Of a stretch of 10,381 nucleotides of DNA, positions 1 to 6,054 are shown in pieces. Made by a program: the position numbers and the translations under genes. This DNA is from CAYTGG01 sp964581415 (GTDB taxonomy: Archaea; Nanobdellota; Nanobdellia; Pacearchaeales; GW2011-AR1), in contig CAZOOJ010000023.1 of NCBI GenBank assembly GCA_964581415.1, forward strand, positions 1 to 10,381, in the 5' to 3' direction. Under the pieces are notes generated by a model. That model was not told the DNA's origin and made no database searches. It saw nothing but the letters and a program-made list of their open reading frames with translations. Every line of letters starts with the position of its first letter. The stretch's first letter is position 1.

Positions 1-64
1 GAGCATTTAAAAAATTTAGTTTATTATAGGAAACATTTCTTTTTAAAAAATTTATCCAAATTTT
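1..64 (-). terminator. Possible U-tract terminator region after signal peptidase gene
   Basis: Non-coding sequence downstream of the signal peptidase stop codon, read on the minus strand. It has two T-runs of six or so (A-runs on the plus strand near 8-14 and 46-51). Archaeal termination commonly occurs at such oligo-T tracts without a hairpin. The whole region is AT-rich, so the T-runs may be incidental; I see no hairpin and no other feature. Confidence 0.25.
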
Positions 65-697
65 CTAATTTTCTTCACAAAATCCTTTTTCACTTGGAAG
101 TTTTTGATATTCAAAGAAAATTAATTTACTCCAACCAATATAAGGAGCAATTCTAAAAACAGCCTTTCCTATTAATTGTTCTTCTTTGATGGACTTTTCT
201 ATATTCAGCTGTCCGTTATTATTATCTCCCATAGTTGAAAAAATATATCTGTCATTTTCTTTTTTTATGCTTATTACTCTATGTATTAATGGATTTTTTT
301 TATTTGCTTCAAAAATTACAACATCTCCAATTTCTACTTTTTCTGGTTTTACTCCAATTACAAACAGAATATCTCCTTTGTTAAATCCATTTTTAAAATT
401 GAAATCTTCAAATTCTTCTTTTTCTATATTCAAATCAGAATATTTTTCATTTTGTCTTTGCCACCATTCGTCATAATTTGAAAGAATATTTCCATCATGA
501 TACATCGAACAAGATTCAACAATTGCTAAAGGAAGAGCTGTTCCTGTTATTAAACTTAATAATGGAAAAAAAATAAATTTTATAAATACAAACAGAATAA
601 CTAAAGAAAAAATCCATCCTTTTAGACTTTCATCTTTCCAAATAAGATACCAAAATTTTTTCCAATATTTTTTTATATTCCCTCTTCTAATATTCAT
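65..697 (-). CDS. Signal peptidase I, archaeal (SEC11-like, Ser-His type)
   Basis: Membrane-bound peptidase that removes signal peptides from exported proteins (210 aa). A basic N-terminus is followed by one hydrophobic segment at about residues 28-52. The catalytic serine is in the motif ESCSMYH (Ser64). The general base position is His139 in HRVISI, where bacterial enzymes have Lys, and the conserved Asp158 is in GDNN. An acidic, aromatic-rich stretch at about 70-105 separates the Ser box from the NKGDILFV strand. There is no second C-terminal membrane helix. I chose the ATG at 697 over an in-frame TTG at 712 because a TATA octamer (TTTAAAAA) is centred 25-26 nt before the ATG, which fits a leaderless transcript; the extra five residues carry no signal. 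It is transcribed divergently from the cdc48 operon. Family assignment is firm; substrates are unknown. Confidence 0.93.
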   Translation of the reverse strand: MNIRRGNIKKYWKKFWYLIWKDESLKGWIFSLVILFVFIKFIFFPLLSLITGTALPLAIVESCSMYHDGNILSNYDEWWQRQNEKYSDLNIEKEEFEDFNFKNGFNKGDILFVIGVKPEKVEIGDVVIFEANKKNPLIHRVISIKKENDRYIFSTMGDNNNGQLNIEKSIKEEQLIGKAVFRIAPYIGWSKLIFFEYQKLPSEKGFCEEN

Positions 698-718
698 CTT
701 AAAAAAAGTCAAAAGAAG

Positions 719-726
719 TTTTTAAA
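719..726 (-). promoter_or_regulatory. TATA box of signal peptidase gene, possibly bidirectional
   Basis: On the minus strand this reads TTTAAAAA, centred 25-26 nt upstream of the ATG at 697, the spacing expected for an archaeal TATA box driving a leaderless mRNA. On the plus strand the same octamer reads TTTTTAAA and lies about 23 nt upstream of a plus-strand ATG at 746, so it may serve both directions. A second TATA-like run (TTTTATAAA) lies at 733-741. Confidence 0.55.
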
Positions 727-745
727 GTTTGTTTTATAAAATGTA

Positions 746-874
746 ATGAAAGAATCTGGTTTTAATTTTATAGATAAGTTAAAGATTAAGAAAATTTCTG
801 ATGTGAAGATAATGTTTCTGATATATAAAGGAACTGATTTAATTCTCTTACTAACTGATAAGTCAAAAAACTAA
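746..874 (+). CDS. Possible 42-aa small protein, unrecognised
   Basis: ATG-to-TAA frame of 42 codons between the divergent signal peptidase and zinc-ribbon genes. The product begins MKESGFNFIDKL and has a short hydrophobic run (MFLIYKGTDLILLL, about residues 23-36) bounded by lysines. A TATA-like octamer sits about 23 nt upstream (719-726), so leaderless expression is possible. There is no Shine-Dalgarno sequence. I recognise no domain. In AT-rich DNA an open frame of this length can occur by chance, so it may be spurious; conservation in relatives would decide. Confidence 0.3.
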   Translation: MKESGFNFIDKLKIKKISDVKIMFLIYKGTDLILLLTDKSKN

Positions 875-897
875 TTTAAAATTCAATAACCAAAACA

Positions 898-905
898 TTT
901 AAATA
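898..905 (+). promoter_or_regulatory. TATA box of the zinc-ribbon/cdc48 operon
   Basis: TTTAAATA preceded by A-rich, BRE-like sequence. The same octamer is found in front of the integrase gene (8663-8670). At the usual spacing, transcription would begin near 927, giving a leader of about 55 nt before the ATG at 982. That leader contains the hairpin at 951-969. This is unlike the apparently leaderless genes in the rest of the window. Confidence 0.55.
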
Positions 906-950
906 GTATATCTTTCTATGTATACACAGATTGGTAAACACCCCTTTATT

Positions 951-969
951 GTCGTGCTTTTTGCACGAC
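951..969 (+). promoter_or_regulatory. Perfect GC-rich inverted repeat in the leader of the cdc48 operon
   Basis: Arms GTCGTGC and GCACGAC pair perfectly over 7 bp around a loop of five T. Five of seven positions in each arm are G or C, which stands out sharply in this AT-rich DNA. It lies downstream of the predicted transcription start (near 927) and ends 12 nt before the ATG at 982. It could be an RNA hairpin controlling translation or elongation, or a DNA operator for a dimeric regulator; the first gene of the operon encodes an AbrB-like DNA-binding candidate. It is followed by TTTATATT, not a long T-run, so a simple terminator is less likely. Confidence 0.6.
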
Positions 970-981
970 TTTATATTCAAA

Positions 982-1341
982 ATGATAGATATATTCGATA
1001 ATCAGATTTTATGCAGAAATTGCGGAACAAGAATGAAAAAGGCTCAAATTTCTAAAAAAGGATTTTTGCTTAGAGCAATGATTTGTCCTAAATGTTCTGA
1101 AAGAATTATTCACCCTATTGATGAAGAAAGATACAATAAATTTATAAATTTGAAAAACAAAGAATTTAGAGTAAAAATGAGGCTTGTTGGAAACAGCTAT
1201 GCTGTCTCAATTCCTAAAGAGATAGTTTCTTTTATGAGAGCTCAGGAAAAAATTATGGATGAGAGAGTTAAACTATACTTTGAGGATATTGGAAAATTAA
1301 GTTTAAATTTTGCGGAATTAGAAAAGGAGATTAGAAAATGA
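982..1341 (+). CDS. Zinc-ribbon / AbrB-like (SpoVT-type) DNA-binding protein
   Basis: A 119-aa protein with two parts. Residues 11-38 form a four-cysteine zinc ribbon (CRNC and CPKC; Cys11, 14, 35, 38). Residues about 62-110 look like a swapped-hairpin AbrB/MazE domain, with the typical string MRLVGNSYAVSIPKEI. AbrB-type domains usually bind DNA as dimers; here that role is inferred. An in-frame TTG at 931 would add 17 residues encoded across the hairpin. I prefer ATG982 because the extension has no recognisable character, although ATG982 has no Shine-Dalgarno sequence. The stop overlaps the next start by 4 nt (ATGA), and the 3' end carries that gene's Shine-Dalgarno (AAGGAG at 1324-1329). 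It heads the operon ending in cdc48, so it may regulate that operon. Confidence 0.75.
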   Translation: MIDIFDNQILCRNCGTRMKKAQISKKGFLLRAMICPKCSERIIHPIDEERYNKFINLKNKEFRVKMRLVGNSYAVSIPKEIVSFMRAQEKIMDERVKLYFEDIGKLSLNFAELEKEIRK

Positions 1342-1706
1342 CAAAGAAAAAAATAAGACATGGGCAAGGAATTACTTCAAAAGTTAGTGACTTAAATTTA
1401 ATTAATACAATATCTTTTAAATTTTCAAAATTGATTGAAAAAATATTTTTTGATGTTGATAAGTATAAAGTAGAAATTGAAGTAAGGAAGACTCCAGAAG
1501 GATATCAACATAAAGTTAAATATGGAAGACCTTCTTTTCCCTTTCCATTAATAGCAGAATATCAAGAGATTGCAGAAAGAAATCTTGATGAATTGTTAAA
1601 AGTTGATTCTTCAACACAAGGAGTAATTCTTGAGACTACATATAAAAAATTACATCTTGATCCTTTTGGAATTTATAGATTAAATAAATATTTATCTAAC
1701 AAATAA
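1338..1706 (+). CDS. Unrecognised 122-aa protein in the cdc48 operon
   Basis: I do not recognise this family. The product starts MTKKKIRHGQG and is basic at its N-terminus. A middle section (about residues 44-70) alternates charged and hydrophobic residues (YKVEIEVRKTPEGYQHKVKYG), as expected for a beta hairpin, and a Pro/Phe-rich turn (RPSFPFPL) follows. No signal peptide, membrane helix or cysteine is seen. It is probably a soluble cytoplasmic protein. Translation is supported by a Shine-Dalgarno AAGGAG 8 nt before the ATG and a 4-nt overlap with the preceding gene. One base separates its stop from the cdc48 start, so coupled translation with cdc48 is likely. Its position suggests a Cdc48-related partner or adaptor, but that is inference from context only. 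Confidence 0.75.
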   Translation: MTKKKIRHGQGITSKVSDLNLINTISFKFSKLIEKIFFDVDKYKVEIEVRKTPEGYQHKVKYGRPSFPFPLIAEYQEIAERNLDELLKVDSSTQGVILETTYKKLHLDPFGIYRLNKYLSNK

Positions 1707-1707
1707 A

Positions 1708-4026
1708 ATGACAAAGAAAAGAGAAATTCAATTGAAAGTTGTTGAAGCTCAGCAAGATGATGCTTATAAAGGAATAGCAAGAATTGATTCTGAAATTATG
1801 AGAGAGCTGGAAGTTAGAAGAGGAGATGTAATTCTTATAAAAGGAAATAGAGAAACAACTGCTATTGTAGATAGAGCATATCCTGCAGATGTTGGAGAAG
1901 GAATAATTAGAATAGATGGTATTTTAAGAAGAAATGCAAGAACAGGAATTGGAGATATGATAACTATTGATAAAGTAGAAATTAGAGAAGCAAAAAAAGT
2001 TATGATTGCTCCTGCTCAAAAAGGAATTATGGTTCAGGGAGACCCTGAAAATTTGAAAAGAGGGCTTTTAGGAAGACCTGTTGAAAAAGGAGACATTGTT
2101 GTTCTTGGAGGAGTTCAGAGAAGAAGAGATTTAATGTCTGAAGAACTTGGAGATATAGAAGACATTTTCGGAGATATTTTAGGAGGAATGGGTTTTGGCA
2201 ATTTAGGAGGAGGAATCACACAACTTAGATTTATTGTAGGAAATGTAACTCCAAAAGGACCTGTAATAATTACTGAAAATACTCAGGTAAGTTTAAGTTC
2301 TAAAGCTTTGGAGATAAGTGATGAAAAAATTCCAGGAATTACCTATGAAGATATAGGTGGTTTAAGCGAAGAGATAAGGAAAATTAGAGAAATGGTTGAG
2401 ATACCTATGAAGCATCCTGAAATCTTTAATAAATTAGGTGTTAATCCTCCGAAAGGAATTTTATTATACGGACCTCCAGGAACAGGAAAGACACTTTTAG
2501 CAAAAGCAGTTGCAAATGAAACAGATGCTAATTTTATATTATTAAATGGTCCAGAAGTTATGTCAAAATTTTATGGAGAAAGTGAAAAGAAAATTAGGGA
2601 TATTTTTGAAGAAGCAGAAAAAAATGCTCCCACAATAATCTTCATTGATGAATTAGATGCTATTGCTCCTAAAAGAGAAGAAGTTACTGGAGAAGTTGAA
2701 AGAAGAGTTGTAAGTCAAATATTAACAATGATGGATGGTTTAAAAACAAGAGGAAAGGTTATTGTTATAGGAGCTACAAATAGGCTTAATGCTATTGATG
2801 AAGCTTTAAGACGTCCTGGAAGATTTGACAGGGAAATAGAAATTAATGTTCCTGATAAAGAAGGAAGATTATCTGTTTTGAAAATTCATACAAGAGGAAT
2901 GCCTTTAAAAAAAGTAGATTTAAGCAAGATAGCTTCTGTAACTCATGGATTTGTTGGAGCTGATTTGGAAGCTTTAACTAAAGAAGCTGCTATGAATGTT
3001 TTAAGAAGAAATCTTCAAAAAATAAAATTAGATGACGAAGCAATACCTAATGAAGTTTTGGAAAAATTAATTGTTTCTCAAAATGATTTTTTAGAAGCTT
3101 TGAGAGTTGTAAGGCCTTCTGCAATGAGAGAAGTTTTAGTTGAAACTCCTAATATAGGCTGGGAAAATGTTGGAGGATTAGATAAGATAAAACAGGAATT
3201 AAAAGAAGCAGTTGAATGGCCTATAAAATATCCAGAGAGTTTTACAAGAATGGGAATAAGACCATCAAGAGGAATTTTATTATACGGGCCTCCAGGAACA
3301 GGAAAGACACTTTTAGCAAAAGCAGTTGCAAAAGAATCAGAAGCTAATTTTATACAGGTTAAAGGACCTTCATTGCTTTCAATGTGGGTTGGAAAAAGCG
3401 AAGAAGGTGTTAGAAAGGTTTTTGAGAGAGCAAGACAAGTAGCTCCTTGTGTAATCTTTTTTGATGAAATAGATTCTTTAGCAGGAAAAAGAGGACAGGA
3501 AACAGGAACAAAAGTTACTGAAAGAGTTTTAAATCAGCTTTTAGCAGAAATGGATGGTTTAGAAGATTTAAAAGACATTTTAATTATAGCTGCAACAAAT
3601 CGTCCAGACATGTTGGATCCTGGTATTTTAAGACCTGGAAGATTTGACAGAATACTTTTAGTAAATGCCCCAGAAGAAGAAGGAAGATTTAACATTCTGA
3701 AGATTCATACTAAAAATACTCCTATAGGAAATCTCAAAAAAATTTTCAAAGAAAAAGAAAAAGAGAAGTTTTTATATGAGATTGCTAAAAAAACTATAGG
3801 ATTTACAGGAGCTGATTTAGAAGCTTTAACAAGAGAAGCAGCAATGTTAGCTTTAAGAGAATCACTTGATGCAAAAAAAGTAAGTAAAAAAAATTTTGAC
3901 GAAGCTCTAAGAAAAATAAAACCAAGTGTAAATAAATCAACAATAGATGTTTATAAGAAAGTTGAAGAAAACTTTTTGAAATCAGCAAAATCCACAGTTT
4001 CTACTGAAAACAGTTATATAAGATAA
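1708..4026 (+). CDS. Cdc48/VAT-type AAA+ ATPase (p97-like unfoldase)
   Basis: Hexameric two-ring ATPase that unfolds proteins, typically feeding them to the 20S proteasome in archaea (772 aa). Residues about 4-90 are the double-psi-barrel N-domain and about 105-195 the second N-terminal subdomain. D1 has Walker A GPPGTGKT (255-262), Walker B IIFIDE (310-315), sensor GATN (355-358) and arginine fingers Arg369/Arg372. D2 has Walker A (527-534), Walker B VIFFDE (582-587), sensor AATN (628-631) and Arg642/Arg645. All catalytic residues are intact in both rings. An acidic-to-glycine-rich stretch at about 141-169 interrupts the second subdomain and looks inserted compared with typical archaeal Cdc48. 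The C-terminus ends Tyr-Ile-Arg, so Tyr is not penultimate and there is no classical HbYX proteasome-docking tail. It begins one base after the preceding gene without a Shine-Dalgarno, suggesting coupled translation. Confidence 0.97.
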   Translation: MTKKREIQLKVVEAQQDDAYKGIARIDSEIMRELEVRRGDVILIKGNRETTAIVDRAYPADVGEGIIRIDGILRRNARTGIGDMITIDKVEIREAKKVMIAPAQKGIMVQGDPENLKRGLLGRPVEKGDIVVLGGVQRRRDLMSEELGDIEDIFGDILGGMGFGNLGGGITQLRFIVGNVTPKGPVIITENTQVSLSSKALEISDEKIPGITYEDIGGLSEEIRKIREMVEIPMKHPEIFNKLGVNPPKGILLYGPPGTGKTLLAKAVANETDANFILLNGPEVMSKFYGESEKKIRDIFEEAEKNAPTIIFIDELDAIAPKREEVTGEVERRVVSQILTMMDGLKTRGKVIVIGATNRLNAIDEALRRPGRFDREIEINVPDKEGRLSVLKIHTRGMPLKKVDLSKIASVTHGFVGADLEALTKEAAMNVLRRNLQKIKLDDEAIPNEVLEKLIVSQNDFLEALRVVRPSAMREVLVETPNIGWENVGGLDKIKQELKEAVEWPIKYPESFTRMGIRPSRGILLYGPPGTGKTLLAKAVAKESEANFIQVKGPSLLSMWVGKSEEGVRKVFERARQVAPCVIFFDEIDSLAGKRGQETGTKVTERVLNQLLAEMDGLEDLKDILIIAATNRPDMLDPGILRPGRFDRILLVNAPEEEGRFNILKIHTKNTPIGNLKKIFKEKEKEKFLYEIAKKTIGFTGADLEALTREAAMLALRESLDAKKVSKKNFDEALRKIKPSVNKSTIDVYKKVEENFLKSAKSTVSTENSYIR
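2455..2520 (+). repeat. Walker A segment of D1, near-identical copy of 3271-3336
   Basis: A 66-nt stretch inside cdc48 that matches the D2 copy at 3271-3336 at 64 of 66 positions by eye. One difference is synonymous (GGA/GGG) and one changes Asn to Lys. Sequence on both sides of the segment diverges normally between the two domains. Such identity at synonymous sites exceeds that in other conserved D1/D2 blocks. Confidence 0.8.
3271..3336 (+). repeat. Walker A segment of D2, near-identical copy of 2455-2520
   Basis: D2 partner of the direct repeat at 2455-2520 within the same gene, in frame and covering the residues from GILLYGPPG to AVAKE. See the D1 entry for the comparison. Confidence 0.8.
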
Positions 4027-4213
4027 ATTTTGAAAAGATAAAATAGATTAAAAATAATTAAATATTGCTTTAAAAGAAGTTCCAAATAATTCTGGAAAGA
4101 AAATTTCTGAAATTTCTAGGATTTATAAAAAAATAATTTCAAATAAAAAAATTTCGAAAATATCATCTAATTCAAAAGCAAAGATTTATAATGCCTATTT
4201 TTTAAGAGACTTT
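4027..4213. other. Spacer after cdc48 with an open but startless frame
   Basis: This spacer separates cdc48 from the 59-aa gene. From 4058 the frame of that gene is open for 52 codons upstream of its ATG, with no ATG, GTG or TTG in it. The predicted residues are Lys, Ile and Ser rich. Either the frame is open by chance, or it is the remnant of a once longer coding region that lost its start. No clear terminator for cdc48 is visible. Confidence 0.4.
4185..4192 (+). promoter_or_regulatory. TATA box of the 59-aa four-cysteine gene
   Basis: TTTATAAT, preceded by the purine-rich AAAGCAAAGA (BRE-like), centred 25-26 nt before the ATG at 4214. The identical octamer has the identical spacing in front of the wHTH gene. 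This supports a leaderless transcript starting at the ATG. Confidence 0.55.
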
Positions 4214-4393
4214 ATGGAAAATGAACAAGAACTTGAGGAAATTTATAACTGTAAATACATAAAACCTTATAGTAAATATTGGGATAAACCTTATAGATGT
4301 ACAAACAACGAATATTGTGAAAAAAAAAGAATTATACAAGGTATGCCTTTTTGCAGCTTTTCAGTTAAGGAATATTTAGCAGATAATAAATAA
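4214..4393 (+). CDS. Small four-cysteine protein, 59 aa, probable metal binder
   Basis: A short gene lying tail to tail with the methionine aminopeptidase gene, 10 nt apart. The product starts MENEQELEEIYNC and holds four cysteines at residues 13, 29, 35 and 47 (spacing C-x15-C-x5-C-x11-C), with many aromatic residues between them. That pattern suggests a zinc or iron-sulphur site, but I recognise no named family. The start is supported by the TATA box at 4185-4192 at leaderless spacing; no Shine-Dalgarno is present. The same frame stays open upstream to 4058 without a start codon, so the ATG form could be the surviving end of a longer protein. The function is unknown. Codon choice resembles the neighbours. 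Confidence 0.55.
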   Translation: MENEQELEEIYNCKYIKPYSKYWDKPYRCTNNEYCEKKRIIQGMPFCSFSVKEYLADNK

Positions 4394-4403
4394 TTCTTAA
4401 ACT

Positions 4404-5291
4404 TTAATTAACTTCTTCACTTGTCACAATATTCTCGTTTTTATTTACTAAAATTGTATTTTCAGTCTGGCTGACTTTTGCACCTTCTTTTTCAACTAAT
4501 TGAGAAAATTGATGTAGATTATTGTTTTCTTCTAACTGTCTTAATGCAAATAAAGCTTTAATTCCAAATTCTTTAACTAACCATCTTGAGCAAAAAGGAA
4601 GAGTTTTGTACTTCTCTTGAATAAAATTTAGAATTTCTCTTGCTGTCTGACTTCTTGGTTTTTTATTATCAATTAGCAAATAAATTCCAGAGGGTTTTCC
4701 TTCATGAATTTTTCCATTTCCATTTGTAGCAAAAGGTTCTATTGCATAAAGTCCTTCATCTAAAATTATTTTCTTTTTATCATCAAAATTGGGAATTGAA
4801 ACTCCAGCATGTAATTCATAAGTTTCAATTTGATGTCCTGAAAGATTTATTACTGAACTAAATCCAAAATTTTCAATAGTTTCAGAAATTTTTTTCCCTA
4901 TTTCATTTGCAGCGATTCCAGAAGCAATGGTTTTTTGAGCTTTTTCTAATGCTTTTTTACTTGCCTCAATTAATTTTTTGTTTTCTTCATTGTTTTCTAA
5001 ATCCATTGAAAAGGCAGTATCAGCAATCTCTCCATCAATATGAACTCCCAAATCAATTTTTAATAAACCATGTGCTAAACTCTTATCATCATGGGAAGGT
5101 GTGTAATGTGCTGCAACTTCGTCTATACTTAAATTTACAGGAAAAGCTAATTTTCCTCCTAATTCCAGAATTTTTCCTTCAATTTTTTCAGCTATTTCCA
5201 AAAGAGGAACTCCTTTTTTTACAATTTCTCTAGCATAATCTTTAGCTTGCTCTGAAATTTTTCCTGCTTGAATTATTTTTTGTTGATTCAT
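4404..5291 (-). CDS. map: Methionine aminopeptidase, type II (archaeal)
   Basis: Cytosolic metalloenzyme that removes the initiator methionine from new proteins (295 aa, the normal size for archaeal type II enzymes). The five metal ligands are in place and in order: Asp80 (KIDLG), Asp91 (EIADTA), His153 (SGHQI), Glu185 (AIEPF) and Glu277 (QTENT). The substrate-side histidines His62 (AHYTP) and His161 (ELHAG) are also present. The helical insertion that separates type II from type I lies at about 195-260. It is the last gene of the polB operon, starting 6 nt after the cupin-nucleotidyltransferase stop. A weak Shine-Dalgarno (AAGGAA, plus-strand 5301-5306) lies about 9 nt before its ATG, inside the end of that gene. 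Confidence 0.96.
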   Translation of the reverse strand: MNQQKIIQAGKISEQAKDYAREIVKKGVPLLEIAEKIEGKILELGGKLAFPVNLSIDEVAAHYTPSHDDKSLAHGLLKIDLGVHIDGEIADTAFSMDLENNEENKKLIEASKKALEKAQKTIASGIAANEIGKKISETIENFGFSSVINLSGHQIETYELHAGVSIPNFDDKKKIILDEGLYAIEPFATNGNGKIHEGKPSGIYLLIDNKKPRSQTAREILNFIQEKYKTLPFCSRWLVKEFGIKALFALRQLEENNNLHQFSQLVEKEGAKVSQTENTILVNKNENIVTSEEVN

Positions 5292-5297
5292 ATTTAA

Positions 5298-6053
5298 TTA
5301 TTCCTTTTCTTTTAAACCTGTCAATTTCGAAGATGATTGAATCTTCTTACCTAACTGGTCCACTATTTTTATATTAAATTCTCTACAGACTTTTGCTTCT
5401 GGAATTTCATAACTAAATCTGTCTCCTCCCTTTGCAAAGACTATCTCATTTCCTTTATATTTTTCTGCAATTGCTTTTATTGATTTCCAGACACTTTTAT
5501 CTTTATCAATTGAAACAAAAACTTCATCAACATATTTTAATGTTTCTAATATTCTCTTTTTTTCTTCTTGAGGCATAAACGCTTTTCCTTTTTTTAATTT
5601 ACATTGATAATCATTATTTAGAATAACAATAAGTTTTACATTATCATAAAGTTTCTTTGATAATTCCATACATTCTAAATGTCCTACATGAAGAGGGTCG
5701 AAATATCCGGAATTAATTACTATTCTTTTTGAATTTCTATTATATTCATCTTCTAATCTTGTAATATCTTCCTCATTTACTTCTCCTGTTGCAATTTCTA
5801 AGAATTTTATTCCTTTATCTCCAGCAATTATTCTATGTTTTTGCTTTTTCATTATATTGAATGAATTTCCCTTTCTTGCAGGATATTCTTTATCCTTGAT
5901 TATCACTTTTCCATTTCCTTCCAAAATTTTCCAAAACTCATCTCGATTATTATGATACTGCAGACTTAATTTTTGATTTGGATTTACTTTTATTATTTTT
6001 GTTTTTCCAATAACCTTATATTCTCCCCACGGACGTTTTGTTTCTTCCACCAT
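5298..6053 (-). CDS. Cupin-nucleotidyltransferase fusion protein
   Basis: A 251-aa two-domain protein. Residues 1-100 form a cupin of the mannose-6-phosphate isomerase/GDP-mannose pyrophosphorylase C-terminal type, with the typical RPWGEYKVI opening and the block SLQYHNNRDEFWKILEG (His34, Glu39). Residues about 109-245 form a small nucleotidyltransferase of the TagD/RfaE-C (cytidylyl- or adenylyltransferase) fold: SGYFDPLHVGH carries the HxGH nucleotide-binding motif (122-125), and KIQSSSKL (about 237-244) sits where the family has its C-terminal ISTT-like motif. The likely role is activation of a phosphorylated sugar or polyol with CTP or ATP for glycan or lipid synthesis. Substrate and nucleotide cannot be told from sequence. 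One base separates it from polB, and its Shine-Dalgarno (AGGAG, plus 6063-6067) lies inside the polB end, so it depends on the polB promoter. Confidence 0.85.
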   Translation of the reverse strand: MVEETKRPWGEYKVIGKTKIIKVNPNQKLSLQYHNNRDEFWKILEGNGKVIIKDKEYPARKGNSFNIMKKQKHRIIAGDKGIKFLEIATGEVNEEDITRLEDEYNRNSKRIVINSGYFDPLHVGHLECMELSKKLYDNVKLIVILNNDYQCKLKKGKAFMPQEEKKRILETLKYVDEVFVSIDKDKSVWKSIKAIAEKYKGNEIVFAKGGDRFSYEIPEAKVCREFNIKIVDQLGKKIQSSSKLTGLKEKE

Positions 6054-6054
6054 T

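Noticed and set aside
186..476. Plus-strand 96-aa open frame opposite the signal peptidase gene
   Set aside because: It is antisense to a gene with intact catalytic motifs, and its Phe/Ser/Leu-rich product is the mirror of AT-rich coding sequence. It has no promoter or ribosome site of its own.
951..969. Hairpin as an intrinsic terminator
   Set aside because: It is followed by a mixed TTTATATT sequence rather than a long T-run, and it lies in front of an operon instead of behind a gene.
931..981. TTG start giving the zinc-ribbon protein a 17-residue extension
   Set aside because: The extension is encoded across the perfect hairpin, has no domain character, and is not needed for the zinc ribbon. 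It is not fully excluded, because the TATA box lies about 30 nt upstream of the TTG.
918..1001. Short upstream ORF (27 codons, starting MYTQIG) overlapping the zinc-ribbon start
   Set aside because: The ATG lies upstream of the transcription start predicted from the TATA box at 898-905, and the frame has no supporting ribosome site. It covers the hairpin but shows no other sign of coding.
3803..3988. Minus-strand 61-aa leucine-rich frame inside cdc48
   Set aside because: Shadow of the cdc48 D2 coding sequence; low-complexity Leu/Phe composition is typical of antisense AT-rich genes.
4907..5233. Plus-strand 108-aa frame opposite map
   Set aside because: Antisense shadow of a methionine aminopeptidase with all metal ligands intact; composition dominated by Leu, Phe and Gln.
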